Source: VFJQ01 sp044226525 (GTDB lineage Bacteria > Verrucomicrobiota > Verrucomicrobiia > Chthoniobacterales > Chthoniobacteraceae). From it: a stretch of 64,000 nt of DNA. The notes under the pieces were generated by a model that saw only the letters and a program-made list of their open reading frames with translations, did no database searches and had not been told where the DNA came from. The translations under genes were made by a program, and so were the position numbers. Shown here in pieces: positions 5,182 through 16,700 of the stretch. Where the stretch lies: positions 62,001-126,000 of the forward strand of contig JBGAGV010000001.1 in NCBI GenBank assembly GCA_044226525.1, written 5' to 3'. The number at the start of each line of letters is the position of its first letter. The stretch's first letter is position 1.

Positions 5182-7314
5182 TCACGGGTTTTTGCGCGGG
5201 GTGGCGGTGCTGGCGGGGTGGGGTGCCGGATCGGTGGCACGCCGGTAGTTGGTCACGGCAGTGACGAGGGCGGCGGCGAGGGTCTGGCGATAGGCTGGGT
5301 CGGTGATGGATTTCGCATCGGCGCTGTTGCTGGCGAAGCCGACTTGGAGCTGGATGGCGGGGATGGTGGCCTGGCAGAGCAGTGCGGGGCGGACCCGATT
5401 GACGCCGCCGTCGTAAAGTTTGCTGCGCATGACCACGCTGGCATGGACGGCGGTGGCGAGGGCGATGTTCTGGGCATCCTGCGCGTTGCCGGGTTGGACC
5501 AGGTCGGCGGGGACGGGCGCCACATCGAGCACCGTCGAATCGGTGCCCCGGCGGGCGAGCACACGGGTTTCGATGCCGGTGTCGTTTTCCTGGGCGCTGA
5601 AGCCCATGCCAAGGGAAATGAGGATGGCGTTTGCCTGGAGGTTGGCCAGCTTGAGCCGGTCGGCCAAGGCCACATCGGTATCTGTCGAACGGGTGAGAAC
5701 GACGCGGTAGCCCTGCTCGGCAAAGAGCTTCTGCGCCCGCTGGGCGACATCGAGGGTGAAAGTCTTTTCGTAGCCGTAGGGGCTGGCCACGCCGTTTTCG
5801 TGTCCGCCGGCGGCGGGGTCGAGCACGATGGTTTTCACGGCCTGAACTCCTTTGATCTGCGCCGGGCGGAGAACGGGATCGAGGAGGGAACTGAGGTCCA
5901 TCCGGGAGAGGTAAGGGTTGCCGTCGCCGGGGCGGATTTCGTAGCTGAGGATGAACTTGATGCCGTTGATGAAGAGCTCGCGGGAGCTGAGCCGGCCTTT
6001 GAGCGTTCGAGAGCCGCCTTTCAGCTCGAAGTTGCGGTCGTCGAGGCGCGTTGGTTTCCCCAAACCGTAGAAGGCGCCCACGTCTTCGAAGGAGACGTAG
6101 TCGCGTCCGTCGATCTGGCGCAGGGTCCATTCGCCACTGGCCGGCGCGGGTGCAGGACTGGGAATCGGCGCGGGTGCAGGGTCGGGGTGCGGAGAGGTGG
6201 AGACCGGGCGCTGGGGCACCCACGTCTGCGTGCCGCCGAGGCCGAACCGGAGTGCCGTCACGAGGATGCCGAGGGTGACGCTGCCGACGATCCACGGCAC
6301 CCAGCCGGAGTTCGTTTTCTTCGCGAGGGTCGGAGACGGCGGGATGCCGGTATTCCGCTGCATGGCGGCGACTGCCGCGGCGGGATTGCTCAGGCGATGG
6401 AGCAATTCGAGGGCGCTCTGTGGGCGCTGAGCGGGGTCTTTGGAAAGGCAGGCGGCAATGGTCCATTCCCAGGTGCGGGGAATGGGACGGCGGTCGTGAA
6501 TCTGTAGTTCGTGGCGCCGGTCCTGCATCGTCGGCGCGGTTTCCTGGAGGACCTGGTTGAGGATGACGTGGGGTGTGCCGCGAAAAAAAGGCGGCTTGCT
6601 GGTGAGCAGATCGTAAATCGTCGCGCCGAGGCTGTAGATATCGTCTGTGACGCTGGGCTTGTAGCCGCGCGCCTGCTGCGGGCTCATGTAAGGTGGCGTG
6701 CCGCTGCTCGGCCCTTCGCCGGTGCTGCGGCTATAGGTATCGGTAAGCGCGGCCGAGATGCCGAAGTCGGCGACTTTGATTCGCCCATCCTGCGTGAGCA
6801 TGATGTTTCGCGGCTTGAGGTCGCGGTGAACGATGCGGGCCTCGCGATTGGCATAGTCGAGCGCCTCGCAGAGCGGCGCGAGCCAGGGGAGAATCTGATC
6901 GTGGTCGAAGCAGCGTTGAGGCTGGTGCTCCTTGAGGTCGCCGAGCGTCCAGCCATCCACATATTCCATCACGATGGCGGCGCCAGATTCATCCTGCTCG
7001 AAGGTATGTGAGCGCACGATACCGGGGTGCATGAGCGCCATGCCGCGAAGCACCTCTTGCCGCAGATCATTGATCGCGCCTGTGTCGGGCACGATTTGAT
7101 CGGGGATGAGCTTCATGGCCACGGGGATATCGAGCGCGGTGTCGTGAGCGAGGAGGACGACGCCCATCCCGCCGCGCCCCAGTTCGCGGATCACGCGATA
7201 GCGGCGGAAGAGGAGGGTCTCCGCACTTTGGAAAGGCGCGTCGCTGGGAAGCTCGTGCCCTTGGGGAAACGAGCCTTCGCTTTGTCCCGGTGCGGGCGGA
7301 AACGAATCGGCCAT
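5182..7314 (-). CDS. membrane Ser/Thr protein kinase with extracytoplasmic degenerate amidase domain
   Basis: 710 residues. Kinase domain at about 39-305: glycine loop GRGGMG 46-51, Lys68 in VAMK, HRDLKPRN with catalytic Asp165, DFG 183-185, activation segment GTPPYMSPQQA. One transmembrane helix at about 337-358, then a Pro-rich linker, a small domain (399-485, WTLRQIDGRDYVSF) of the sort preceding amidases in this phylum, and an amidase_3-like domain (about 494-695). In that domain DPGHGG is replaced by DPAAGG (499-504), the SIH motif by SLG (567-569), and the catalytic Glu before GFxSN by Gln657; only Glu516 of the zinc ligands remains. So the outer domain should bind rather than cut peptidoglycan. 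Inference: a cell-wall-sensing kinase, analogous to PASTA kinases. It starts 46 bp downstream of the ABC-2 genes. Confidence 0.92.
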   Translation of the reverse strand: MADSFPPAPGQSEGSFPQGHELPSDAPFQSAETLLFRRYRVIRELGRGGMGVVLLAHDTALDIPVAMKLIPDQIVPDTGAINDLRQEVLRGMALMHPGIVRSHTFEQDESGAAIVMEYVDGWTLGDLKEHQPQRCFDHDQILPWLAPLCEALDYANREARIVHRDLKPRNIMLTQDGRIKVADFGISAALTDTYSRSTGEGPSSGTPPYMSPQQARGYKPSVTDDIYSLGATIYDLLTSKPPFFRGTPHVILNQVLQETAPTMQDRRHELQIHDRRPIPRTWEWTIAACLSKDPAQRPQSALELLHRLSNPAAAVAAMQRNTGIPPSPTLAKKTNSGWVPWIVGSVTLGILVTALRFGLGGTQTWVPQRPVSTSPHPDPAPAPIPSPAPAPASGEWTLRQIDGRDYVSFEDVGAFYGLGKPTRLDDRNFELKGGSRTLKGRLSSRELFINGIKFILSYEIRPGDGNPYLSRMDLSSLLDPVLRPAQIKGVQAVKTIVLDPAAGGHENGVASPYGYEKTFTLDVAQRAQKLFAEQGYRVVLTRSTDTDVALADRLKLANLQANAILISLGMGFSAQENDTGIETRVLARRGTDSTVLDVAPVPADLVQPGNAQDAQNIALATAVHASVVMRSKLYDGGVNRVRPALLCQATIPAIQLQVGFASNSADAKSITDPAYRQTLAAALVTAVTNYRRATDPAPHPASTATPRKNP

Positions 7315-7360
7315 GCGTCGCCGTTATGGCCCGAGGCGTGAGTGCATGGCAAGCCCGCCG

Positions 7361-8206
7361 CTACGATTTGAAATCGCGGGCCTGGAAGGCGAGGACGGCG
7401 ATGATGACGAGGGTGGCATCGACGGCGATAAGGTAAGCGTAGTCGTCGATCATCTGCTCCCACGGGATCGGCGCGCGGTAGGCGTTATACCAGCTCTCCA
7501 TGTGCGTGGTGAGGAACCACTGCTTGATGTCGGCGAAATAGGGGATGCTGCGGAAAATGCCGTCGGCGATGAAATAGGTGAGCGTGGAAATGGTCGCGGC
7601 GGCGGGTTTCATGTTCCAGCACGAGAGCATGAAGGCGATGGAGGTGACGCTGGTGAGGCTGAGCGCGAGCAGCGGCAGGGAGGTAAAATAACGCAGGTGG
7701 CCGGGGCCGGATTCGTAGAGGCCGAAGAGGCCGGAGATGGGTTGAAAGACGAAGAAACTGCCGAAGCCTTCCCGCAGCGTGGCGACGGCCAGCGCGCTGA
7801 GGCCGACGAAGAAGATGAGCACGAAGGTGTAGAAGACGCAGGTGAGGTATTTGATGAGCAGCAGCCGCACGCGCGAGATCGGGCGACACAAAGTCATGCG
7901 CAGCGTGCCGTCCTCGACTTCCTTCGCTACGATGTCGCCCGCGACGAGCGAGATGAAAAGACTGCCGATCAAAAAGATCGTCCACATGAGCACTTGGAAG
8001 GCGAGGGTGATGCCGGAGAAGTATTCCTCGAAGCCGTGGCCGGCGCGACCGAGAGTGGCCTTAAAGAAACGCTGCGCGGAGGGAAGCTGCAGCAGGAGGA
8101 GGATGACGAGCTCGACGCCGAGGAAGGCGCCGAAGCCGAGCCACGTGCGTTTACGCGCGAAGAGTTTGCGCAACTCGTGGCGGAATTGGGTGAAGAAGAG
8201 GGACAT
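7361..8206 (-). CDS. ABC-2 type transporter permease
   Basis: 281 residues from MSLFFTQFRHELRKLFARKR. It has about six hydrophobic helices and a soluble arginine-rich start, the usual pattern of ABC-2 exporters of the NatB/YhaP/CcmB kind. The conserved region AGDIVAKEVEDGTLRMTLCRPISR is the typical cytosolic loop of this family (permeases with an EVEDGTL-type motif). I chose the ATG at 8206 because upstream residues are Arg/Ser-rich out-of-phase sequence overlapping the ATPase gene. It lies 49 bp downstream of the ATPase gene 8256-9149, so the two form one exporter. Substrate unknown. Confidence 0.9.
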   Translation of the reverse strand: MSLFFTQFRHELRKLFARKRTWLGFGAFLGVELVILLLLQLPSAQRFFKATLGRAGHGFEEYFSGITLAFQVLMWTIFLIGSLFISLVAGDIVAKEVEDGTLRMTLCRPISRVRLLLIKYLTCVFYTFVLIFFVGLSALAVATLREGFGSFFVFQPISGLFGLYESGPGHLRYFTSLPLLALSLTSVTSIAFMLSCWNMKPAAATISTLTYFIADGIFRSIPYFADIKQWFLTTHMESWYNAYRAPIPWEQMIDDYAYLIAVDATLVIIAVLAFQARDFKS

Positions 8207-8255
8207 GGCGGAGAAGGTCAGGTGGATCGGATGGGGCCTCTGTGTCCGATGGGAC

Positions 8256-9149
8256 CTATGCAGCGGCAGCAGCGCCCGGCTTGCGCTGAATGAGCTCCAG
8301 ATAAAGCGACTCCAGCGTCGGCCGCAGCGGCACCACCGCGCGCACGCTCGCCCCGGCCTGCACGAGCCGCCGCACCACTTCGCCGATCTCCTCGTCGGTC
8401 GCGAGTTCGATGGTTTCCTCTGCGACCACCTGCAGCCCGAGCGCGACCGCCTTGCTCCAATCGTCGAGCTCCAGCCGGTAGCGCTGGCCTTCGCCACCGA
8501 GTTCCGTCCAGCGGCCGGTGAAGACGAGGTTGCCTTGATTGAGCACCGCCACCCGATCGCAGAGCTGCTGCACCTCGGCGAGCAGATGCGAGGAGAGCAG
8601 CACGGTGAGGCCGCGCTCGCGGTTGAGGTGCTTGATGAGTTCGCGCATCTCGTGAATGCCCTCGGGGTCGAGGCCTTCGGTCGGCTCGTCGAGGAAGATG
8701 GCTTGCGGCATCGGCACCAGCGCCTGCGCCAGCGCGAGGCGCTGACGCATGCCGTGGGAATAGACTTTCACCGGATCTTGAATTCGCCCGCTGAGCCCGA
8801 CGATGCGCACCGCTTCCTCCAGCTCCGCCCGCGACACGCGTCCGCTGTAGCTGGCGAGAATTTCGAGGTTCGCCCAGCCGCTCATGTAATCGAAAAAGCC
8901 GGGCGTCTCGAAGATGGCGCCGACTTTCGACAAGGCGCGCGCGCGTTCCTGCTGCACCGACACGCCGTCGATGAACGCCTCGCCGCTGTCTGGATACACC
9001 TGCCCGAGCAGAATGCCGAACGTCGTGCTCTTGCCCGCGCCGTTGTGCCCGAGCAGACCGAAGATTTCCCCACGCTGCACTTCAAACGAGATGCCTTCGA
9101 GGGCCGGGCGGCGCCGGAAGGTTTTGCGGAGATTTTCGAGGCGGATCAT
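8256..9149 (-). CDS. ABC transporter ATP-binding protein
   Basis: 297 residues. Walker A GHNGAGKST near residue 37, signature SHGMRQRLALAQAL, Walker B AIFLDEPTEGLDP, and the switch His in LLSSHLL. The family is the CcmA/DrrA-type ATPase of ABC-2 exporters with a C-terminal extension after the nucleotide domain. It pairs with the permease gene directly downstream, probably exporting a lipid, polysaccharide or peptide; the sequence does not say which. The start at 9149 (MIRLENLRKTF) is the only one that leaves the fold complete. Confidence 0.93.
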   Translation of the reverse strand: MIRLENLRKTFRRRPALEGISFEVQRGEIFGLLGHNGAGKSTTFGILLGQVYPDSGEAFIDGVSVQQERARALSKVGAIFETPGFFDYMSGWANLEILASYSGRVSRAELEEAVRIVGLSGRIQDPVKVYSHGMRQRLALAQALVPMPQAIFLDEPTEGLDPEGIHEMRELIKHLNRERGLTVLLSSHLLAEVQQLCDRVAVLNQGNLVFTGRWTELGGEGQRYRLELDDWSKAVALGLQVVAEETIELATDEEIGEVVRRLVQAGASVRAVVPLRPTLESLYLELIQRKPGAAAAA

Positions 9150-9197
9150 GACGGGAGGCTTGGAAACGCTTGGGTCATGTGGTTAGGCTGGCGGACG

Positions 9198-9944
9198 ATG
9201 CAAAGCTTTTCCCCAGTGATGCTGGCCCGGATCGATGGCGCTCCACCGCAGGCAGCTCCGGATTTTTCCGTCCTCATGGAGGCGATGCGGGCGGGGCGGG
9301 TCGAGGTGCCGTGGTGGGTCTTGCTGGGAAATTTCGTGCTCGGCGTGCTGTCGATCTGGGTGGTGAGCAAATGGTTCGCCGGGGAAAAAGGGACGATCGG
9401 GCGGGCGCTGCTGCTCATCCTCGGGTGGGTCGGCATGGGCATCGTCCTTGGCTTCATCATGGCGCTGGGAATCGGAGTTGTGGTCGCGAAGGCCGGCACG
9501 GGAGGGGGAGCCATTCTCGTTTTTGGGTGCCTCTTTCTGCTCCTTTTCCTCGTCAGCATCGTGGCGGTGCCTTCCATGGTTTACGAGATCAACACCCTCA
9601 AGAGCATTGGCTTTGTGGTGGTGAATTTGATTTTGAGTTTCTCCCTGCAGGCTGCGTTCGAGTTTCTGGTGCTGGGATCGACGTTGAATTCCCGCCTGGA
9701 AGGACTGCGCACCGGAATCGCCCTCGCTCGCCGAAGTCCGGAGGACATCGAAGCCCTGCGTGCCCAACTGCGCCAGCGGAAGAGCGAACTGCAGCGGCGC
9801 TATGAGCAACTGGAGATTCATCGGCTGCATCTGCCGCCGGGCGATGCGCGGGAACGGCAGGCCTACGAACGGGAAAAGGCCGATTATGAAGCCGATCTGG
9901 AGCGACTTCGCGCCGAGGCCGCGCTGTTGCCGCCCGCGCGATAA
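9198..9944 (+). CDS. multi-span membrane protein with cytoplasmic coiled coil
   Basis: 248 residues from the ATG at 9198 (MQSFSPVMLARIDG). Four hydrophobic stretches lie at about residues 32-53, 60-92, 96-118 and 125-150, followed by a charged helical tail (about 175-240) rich in Glu, Arg and Gln with heptad spacing, e.g. LRQRKSELQRRYEQLEIH. I recognise no family. The gene is divergent from the ABC ATPase (start 9149) and convergent with the pseudopilin at 9969, so it stands alone. In-frame starts also exist at 9177 and 9222; the ATG at 9198 best precedes the soluble N-terminus. Confidence 0.7.
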   Translation: MQSFSPVMLARIDGAPPQAAPDFSVLMEAMRAGRVEVPWWVLLGNFVLGVLSIWVVSKWFAGEKGTIGRALLLILGWVGMGIVLGFIMALGIGVVVAKAGTGGGAILVFGCLFLLLFLVSIVAVPSMVYEINTLKSIGFVVVNLILSFSLQAAFEFLVLGSTLNSRLEGLRTGIALARRSPEDIEALRAQLRQRKSELQRRYEQLEIHRLHLPPGDARERQAYEREKADYEADLERLRAEAALLPPAR

Positions 9945-9968
9945 GGGGCCTCATGTCGCTCTGGGTGC

Positions 9969-10499
9969 TCAGTGCTGAACCTTATCGGCAAAGGTGAGTT
10001 CCTTCGACGCGTGGCCGTCGGCGTAGAGGATGTTCACCTTGTGTTCAGGGTCGCGATGAAAGCCTTCCTTGTCGCCCATGAGGGGGATGTAGCTGGGCTG
10101 TTCCGCCATCCCCATGAAGTTCAGGCTGGCGATCGATTGACCATTGAGGGCCACGTTCCAGTGGTAGCTCGTGCCCGATTTGGCCCCGATCTCATGATCC
10201 GCCGGGCAGAGGAACGCCTTTTTGCCGCTGTCGCCGGGGAGGTAGCGGTCGAGGGTGTTGTCGATCACCGGAGCCTGTTCCGTGCGTTTCTCCCGTCCGA
10301 GAAGCAGGGTGGGCATGGTGCCATTGTTATCGGCCAGATACATGTTCAGGGCCGAGCCGAGGGTGCGCAGGTGGTTCATGCAGGCGGTCGTGCGGCCCGC
10401 TTCGATGTAGCGATCGGCCACGGTCCCGATGAGCGTGGCCAGCAGTGCGATCAGCACGATAACGACCAGAAGCTCGATGAGAGTGAAGGCTCTGCGCAT
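9969..10499 (-). CDS. type II secretion/prepilin-like protein (H-x-DG type pseudopilin)
   Basis: 176 residues from MRRAFTLIELLVVI, a textbook prepilin N-terminus: short basic leader, cleavage before Phe, and the Glu at +5, followed by a hydrophobic helix. The mature part has the usual Verrucomicrobiota/Planctomycetes features: ACMNHLRTLGSALNMYLADNNGTMP, FLCPADHE, and near the end HKVNILYADGHA, a variant of the H-X-DG motif. Such proteins are very numerous in these phyla and their individual roles are unknown. The longer upstream frame (to 10706) is rejected because the prepilin peptide must be N-terminal. Confidence 0.9.
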   Translation of the reverse strand: MRRAFTLIELLVVIVLIALLATLIGTVADRYIEAGRTTACMNHLRTLGSALNMYLADNNGTMPTLLLGREKRTEQAPVIDNTLDRYLPGDSGKKAFLCPADHEIGAKSGTSYHWNVALNGQSIASLNFMGMAEQPSYIPLMGDKEGFHRDPEHKVNILYADGHASKELTFADKVQH

Positions 10500-10792
10500 G
10501 ACGGGACGGAAAGACGTGGGTTCGGCGCAAAAAGTTGCAAGGAAAGAATAAATCGTGGCGTCGCCCCTTGCCGGGAAACGAAAAAGCTGGGCTCCGGCGG
10601 TTTTTGGGTGAGTTTTCCGGGGGGGGGCCTGATGCTTGCTCCGGATTTCCCCGATATCACTGTGGCGACACACCTTAGAATTTTTTTCAAAAAACATGAT
10701 TGCCATGCGCAGACCCGCATGATTGCGTCGCGCTTTAGTGCGTAGAAGCCAGTAACTTCTGTCGCATTTTGTCGTTTTACTCCCCCAGTTTC
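10500..10792. other. divergent upstream region of the pseudopilin and the first DUF1800 operon
   Basis: The region holds a poly-T/poly-A palindrome (about 10681-10694) and two copies of CATGATTGC at 10695-10703 and 10718-10726. Promoters for both genes are expected here, but I cannot place -35/-10 boxes with confidence. Confidence 0.4.
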
Positions 10793-13700
10793 ATGAAACG
10801 TCCCTCACGTCTCCATGCCGTCTCGGCCCCTGCCGGGATGCCGTTTCTCTGGCGTGAAGACTTCCGCCCCGTTCCCGTTTCGCTTCCGAACCTCCAAACC
10901 GCCTACACGAACATGCCCTCTCACCCTGCCCGCACGCCGCGCCTCTTGAACGGCCGCGCCTGGTTGTTTGCTCCCGTTCTGGCTCTTCTGCTGGCCGCCG
11001 GTTCCGCCCCGGCCATCGATTTCAACGCCACCAAGGGCATCTGGAAACTCGTTTACGGCGTGACCGATTCCCAGATCAACGAGACTGGCGCCAACACTGG
11101 CTGGCTCTCCCGCGACGACGATGGTGACGGCATCAGCAATGGTGCTGAAATCGCCGCCGGCACCAACCCCTTCAACCCGGGTTCCGCCGTCAAGGTCACC
11201 AGCGTTACTGCCGACGTCTCGAACGTTCACCTGACCTTCCCCACCGCGAACAAGAAGCAATACGTGGTGCAGAAGAACAGCGATCCGACCCTGGCGCCAG
11301 CGAGCTGGGCCGCCGTAGTCCCCACCGTGCAGGTGACCGGTGACGGCACCTCCAAGACCCTCGATGTCCCGCGCGGTGGCAGCAATACCTTTTACCGGGT
11401 TGTGGTGCAGGACATCGATTCCGACGGCGACGGGGTGAGCGACTGGGCTGAAGTGATCGCCAATTTGAACCCCAACGCCGCCGAGACGAATACCGGCGTG
11501 AACGACGGCACCTACGTCACCGCCCAGCTCGCCCTGCCGGCGGAAGTGAACATCACCGCCACGACGCCGATCGCGTCGGAAGACGGCCCGACGGTCGGCG
11601 GCTTCACCATCACCCGCACTCAAACCATGCTGCCCATCACGGTGAACCTCAGCACGACGGGCAGCACCGCGACAGCGGGTTCGAACTATTCGGCCTTGCC
11701 GTCCTCGATCGATCTCCCCGTGGGCACGACCACAATCCAGATCCCGGTCGCACCCATTCAGAACCCTTTGGTGCAAGGCAGCAAATCGGTCAAAGCCACC
11801 CTCGTCCCGCCCACCCCCGGCAGCGCCGGCTTCACCGTGGGCAGTCATAACAGCGCCACGGTCATCATCAACGACTCGACCACCGCCAGCGGCACGGGAT
11901 TGTATGCGCGGTATTATGACACGGCGAACGGGACATATGCTGATGTGCTTAATTTCGGACAAACTGGCGGCACCTATACCTACACTCGCAACGGCGCCTC
12001 CCCTTACACCGGCAGCACCATCACGATTCCTTTCACTTACAATGGATCGCCGGCCCTTCAGGTAGGGCACTTGGTGAAAATTGATATGACGTCGGGATCG
12101 TTGAGCGGGCAAGCGACCTGGGATAATGTCGTCCACACGGTCAGTGCGGTGAATCCGGGGGTTAGTTTCACCGTTCAGGTCTCCGGCTCGGGCTTGCCCG
12201 CCAGCGGCAGCGGCAACTGCAATTTCCGCATCGAATCCTTCCCGCACCCTCCGGCTCTGCAGCGGGTGGATTCAACGGTTAACTTCGATTGGCAACACGG
12301 CACCCCGAATGGCGTCACGATCACTGAAGTCAGCGGTCTAACCAATCGCCCCGACAATTATTCTGACACGTTTGAGACCTACCTTGTTCCGCCAACGACA
12401 GGTGCTTACTTCTTCCAGCTCGATGCTGACGATAAAGCGCAGGTGTTGCTCGATACCGGAAGCGGTCTGGTGCAGATCGTAGAGCACAACTGGACAACCC
12501 CGGGTTCTGATCCGGTAGGCACATTTAAGCTAAGCGGCTCTGTTGCCTTGACGGCAAATCAGCACTACAAAATGCGGGTGGAGCACGTGGAGACCACGGG
12601 TGATGCTCGCTGTCGCTTGCAGTGGAAGGTGCCCGGCAGCACAAGTTTCGCGAATATCCCGCAGGCTAACCAATTTACCCATACGCAAGCCGCGACGTAT
12701 AACTTCACGAAAACCACCACGACAAGTGGGACTGCAACGATTACGTTGGCGGGACATGGATTAAATAACGGCGATTTGGTTGCGATCGACTTTTCCGGGG
12801 GCAATCTTTTCACGCCTAATGCTTCGGATACGGCCGGTTACAGTGGGAACTATACTGTTTCGAACGCGGCTGTGAGCACATTTGATGTCGCAATTTCCGG
12901 CACCAATCTTCCCGCGAGCCAAACCAATCAGTCTTGTCTGCTTGAAAATCGGCCGGCCAGCACCACGGCGGGGGTGCTCAATAAAACTTACGCCAACACC
13001 TCCTTTTCTAATACCCCTGGCCGTATCGGGATAGACGCCGCGGTAACCACCGGAAACAATGGTATTTGGGGTGCCGGATCTCCTGATGCGGTGTTGATTA
13101 ATCCTGATACTTTCTCCGTTCGTTGGACTGGCCAGGTGCAGCCGCAGTTTACTGAAGAATACACCTTTGTTGTCCAGGCGGATGATAGCTGTGCACTGTG
13201 GATCAATGGGCAGCAGCAGGTGCTCAAAATGGCTCCTTCGGCGAGCACGGGTAACGCGTCTTACAGTTATGATGCAACGACCGGCGATGTCACGGTCGAT
13301 TACACTAACCTCATCGCCGCCGCGAACAGCTTCGTGAATGGTGAAATCGTCAGGCTCGACTGGACTAATAACAACCTGAACCATAACCCAGCGTCACCGC
13401 TGACCTATACCTATAATCCGACCACGAATAAAATCGAGGTGGACTATACGAATCTGACGACCGGGGCAGCCAATTCAGGTGCGAATCGGGTGGCGGGAAG
13501 CTATGCAGTTGGCGAAACGGTCGAGGTCGATCCGACGAGCGGGAGCGTGAGCAGCCTGAGCACGCTGCCTTACGTGATCGAGTCTGTGTCCGGAAATAAG
13601 TTCACGATCGATGCGGGTTCTCTCAACTTTAATCCAACCATCAACGTTCAGAGCATCGCTACCGGGGTAAACTGCACCATCACGACGGCGACGCCGCATA

Positions 13701-16700
13701 ACCTTAGCGTCGGCCAGCAGGTGAAAATCACAGGAGTCTCGGGTGGGACATTCACTCCCGCGATCAACGATTTCTTTACGGTTGTCTCGGTGCCTAGCAA
13801 TGTTGCCTTTACGGTTGGTTCGAATTGCTCGGTGGTTCCAACCGTGGGAACGGGCACGATCGCGGCAGGTGGGACGATCACGGTCAACGACGTGCGCAAC
13901 GTGACGATTTCTCCGCTCTCCGCTACTGCTACGACATTCAAGGTCAATATTGGCGCTGGTCGTTATCCGAACGGCAGCACTGGCAATGTCAGCATCGACC
14001 TCGCGAACAAACCGCTGAAGGACTGGGTCTCGAATGGCAACGAGCGTTATGTCCGCATTCCGATGGTCGGAGGGGTGCGCTATGATATTCAGCTCGATAT
14101 GTGGGAGAGTTCCAGCGCAGCGCGGTGCTTCCTTTCGTGGTATAGTCCCAGCCAGCCAAAGCAGATCATTCCGGCGGAGCGGCTCTATCCTTCCGGCGGG
14201 ACGCTGGCGCCCGCGGCTTATATCGGAAGTAACGATGCCAGCGGCATGGTGGGCGGAACGTTCTCGCAGGCGATTCCAGGGAGTAACGGTGCCTCCGTGA
14301 CGCTGGGTGCCGATACGCCGGCATGGCTGAGCTACAACAATGGCGCGATCTCCGGGACGCCGCCAAGTGGGGCTGCGGGTGACTATCAGATCACGGTTAC
14401 GGTCACCAACTCCACAGGCACGTCCACGTCGGTGCTGAATCTGCACATCGATGAAAATGCAGGCTCGGTGGTGCATGATCGCTGGGATGGCATCGCCGGC
14501 ACCAGTGTCGCTTCCATTCCGACGACGACGAATCCGTCGTTCACGGAAAATGTGTCTGCTTTGGAGACGAATGCCTCGATCGATAATTATGGTGAACGTC
14601 TCCGCGGTTATATCACTGCGCCGGCGACGGGAAATTACTATTTCTGGATTGCGGCCAATAGTCCCGCCGAACTGTGGATTTCCAACGACGACGATACCAT
14701 CAACGCCTTCAAGCGGGCATGGGTGGCGACCGGCAACGCGACGGCGCAAAACTGGAGCGCCGAGACCAGCCAGAAGTCACCGTGGCTGGCGCTCGAGCAG
14801 GGAAAGAAGTATTACTTCGAAGTGCTGCACAAGGCCGCGGCGGGGAGTGGCGATAACCTCGCCATCGGCTGGGCCAAGCCGGGTGACGCGACGACGGCGC
14901 CGAGCCAAGTCGTGCCGGGATATGTGCTTTCGCCTTATGTCGCTCCAGCGGCGAATTCCACGCCTGGAACGCTCTACGTGGCCAGTCTCCTCGCGCAGCC
15001 GGGTGCCGTCACGAATGGTGTGGGCACCTCGACTCTCCGGCTGAGCCCGGACGAAACGGTCGCCTACATGCGCTATTCCTATAGCAACCTGACGGGTCCA
15101 ATCACCTCTCAGCACATTCACATCGACCCGAATCCGGGACACAACGATGGCGAAATCGTTTACGATATCGACAATCCCACCCAAGGGGGGACACCGGGCG
15201 ATGGAATCATCACGAATCCCGCCGATCCGAACTACGGCGCCTATAAGTGGACGATCGCCAGCCACGGCACCTATACGGGGCCGCAAATCCTCGAGGCGAT
15301 CAAGGACGGGAAGGCTTACATCAACCTCCACACCAACGCCTATCTGAACGGCGAAATTCGCGGTAACTATACGCTGGCTAATGGCACCCGCACCTTCAGC
15401 CCGCCGTCCAACCCGGCTTCCTGGACCGACGACGGTAACACGGACGCGGGTGCGGTGCGGTTTCTCAGCCAGGCGACCTTCGGGGCGAATACCGCCGACA
15501 TCGCCGCCTTGAAGGGGCTGATTGCTACGGGTGGCGACGGCGCCCCGGCGGTGAATCGGCCCGCTTCGCGCTACGAAACGTGGATCGACCAGCAGTTCGC
15601 CAAGTCGGCGACTCACCACCTGCCTGAAGTTCTGGCGCGAGAGATTGCCGACGTGTTCGGGCCGTTCGACGTGAAAGTGTGCTTCGACACCTGGTGGAAA
15701 ACGTCGATGACGGCGGACGACCAGTTACGCCAGCGCGTGGCCTTTGCGCTGAGCCAGATTCACGTCGTCTCCGGCCAGGGACCGCTCGAGGATAACTCGC
15801 GCGCCATCGCGGATCACTACGACACTCTCGCCGACAATGCCTTTGGCAATTTCCGCGATGTCCTGGTAGGCACCACGCTGACGCCGGCGATGGGACGTTA
15901 CCTCGACATGCTCGGCAACGACAAGCCGGACCTGGCGATCGGACGCAGCCCGAACGAAAACTACGCGCGTGAAATCAAGCAGCTCTTCTCCATCGGTCTG
16001 TATCGGATGTGGCCGGACGGCACGTTGATGCTGAGCCAGCAGGACGCGCCGATCGATACTTACACGCAGCGCGAAATCGTGGGCCTGGCGCACGTCTTTA
16101 CCGGTTGGTATTATGGGTATGATGGCGACTACCGCACGGCGATGAACGCGACGGCGGATTGGACGCGGCCGATGCGCGAGGTGCCTGCCCGACACTTCAC
16201 GGGCACGAAGCGCCTGCTGAACAATGAAGTCTTCCCCGGTTTGCCGACGTTGAATGGCCAGACGCTGGATCCGTATGCGACGCATACGAGCAATCAATAC
16301 ACGGATCCCGTTTATGAAGCGTTGCCGGCGCAGGAACTGAGCGCCGCGCACGACATGCTGTTCAATCACCCGAACACGGGGCCGTTCATCTGCCGCCAGC
16401 TCATCCAGCGCATGGTCACGAGCAATCCGTCGCGTGATTACCTCTATCGCGTGGTGCAGAAATTCAATGACAACGGCTTGGGTGTGCGCGGTGACATGCA
16501 GGCGGTCATCAAGGCCATCCTGCTCGACTACGAAGCCCGCAGCACGGCGATGCTCAGCATCCCGGCCTACGGCAAGCAGCGCGAACCGATCATGCGCGTC
16601 GCCCAGGCGGCGCGTGCGCTACGACCAGCGAACGCTTTTGGCCCTATCAGCTATTCTCAAACTCCAGCGATGATCAACACGTCGGGGGTGCCCTACATCC

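Noticed and set aside
4739..6507. Long frames on both strands overlapping the kinase gene (4739-6466 minus, 5014-6507 plus)
   Set aside because: The kinase-amidase frame at 5182-7314 explains the region; the others are Pro/Arg or Gly/Glu-rich shadows.
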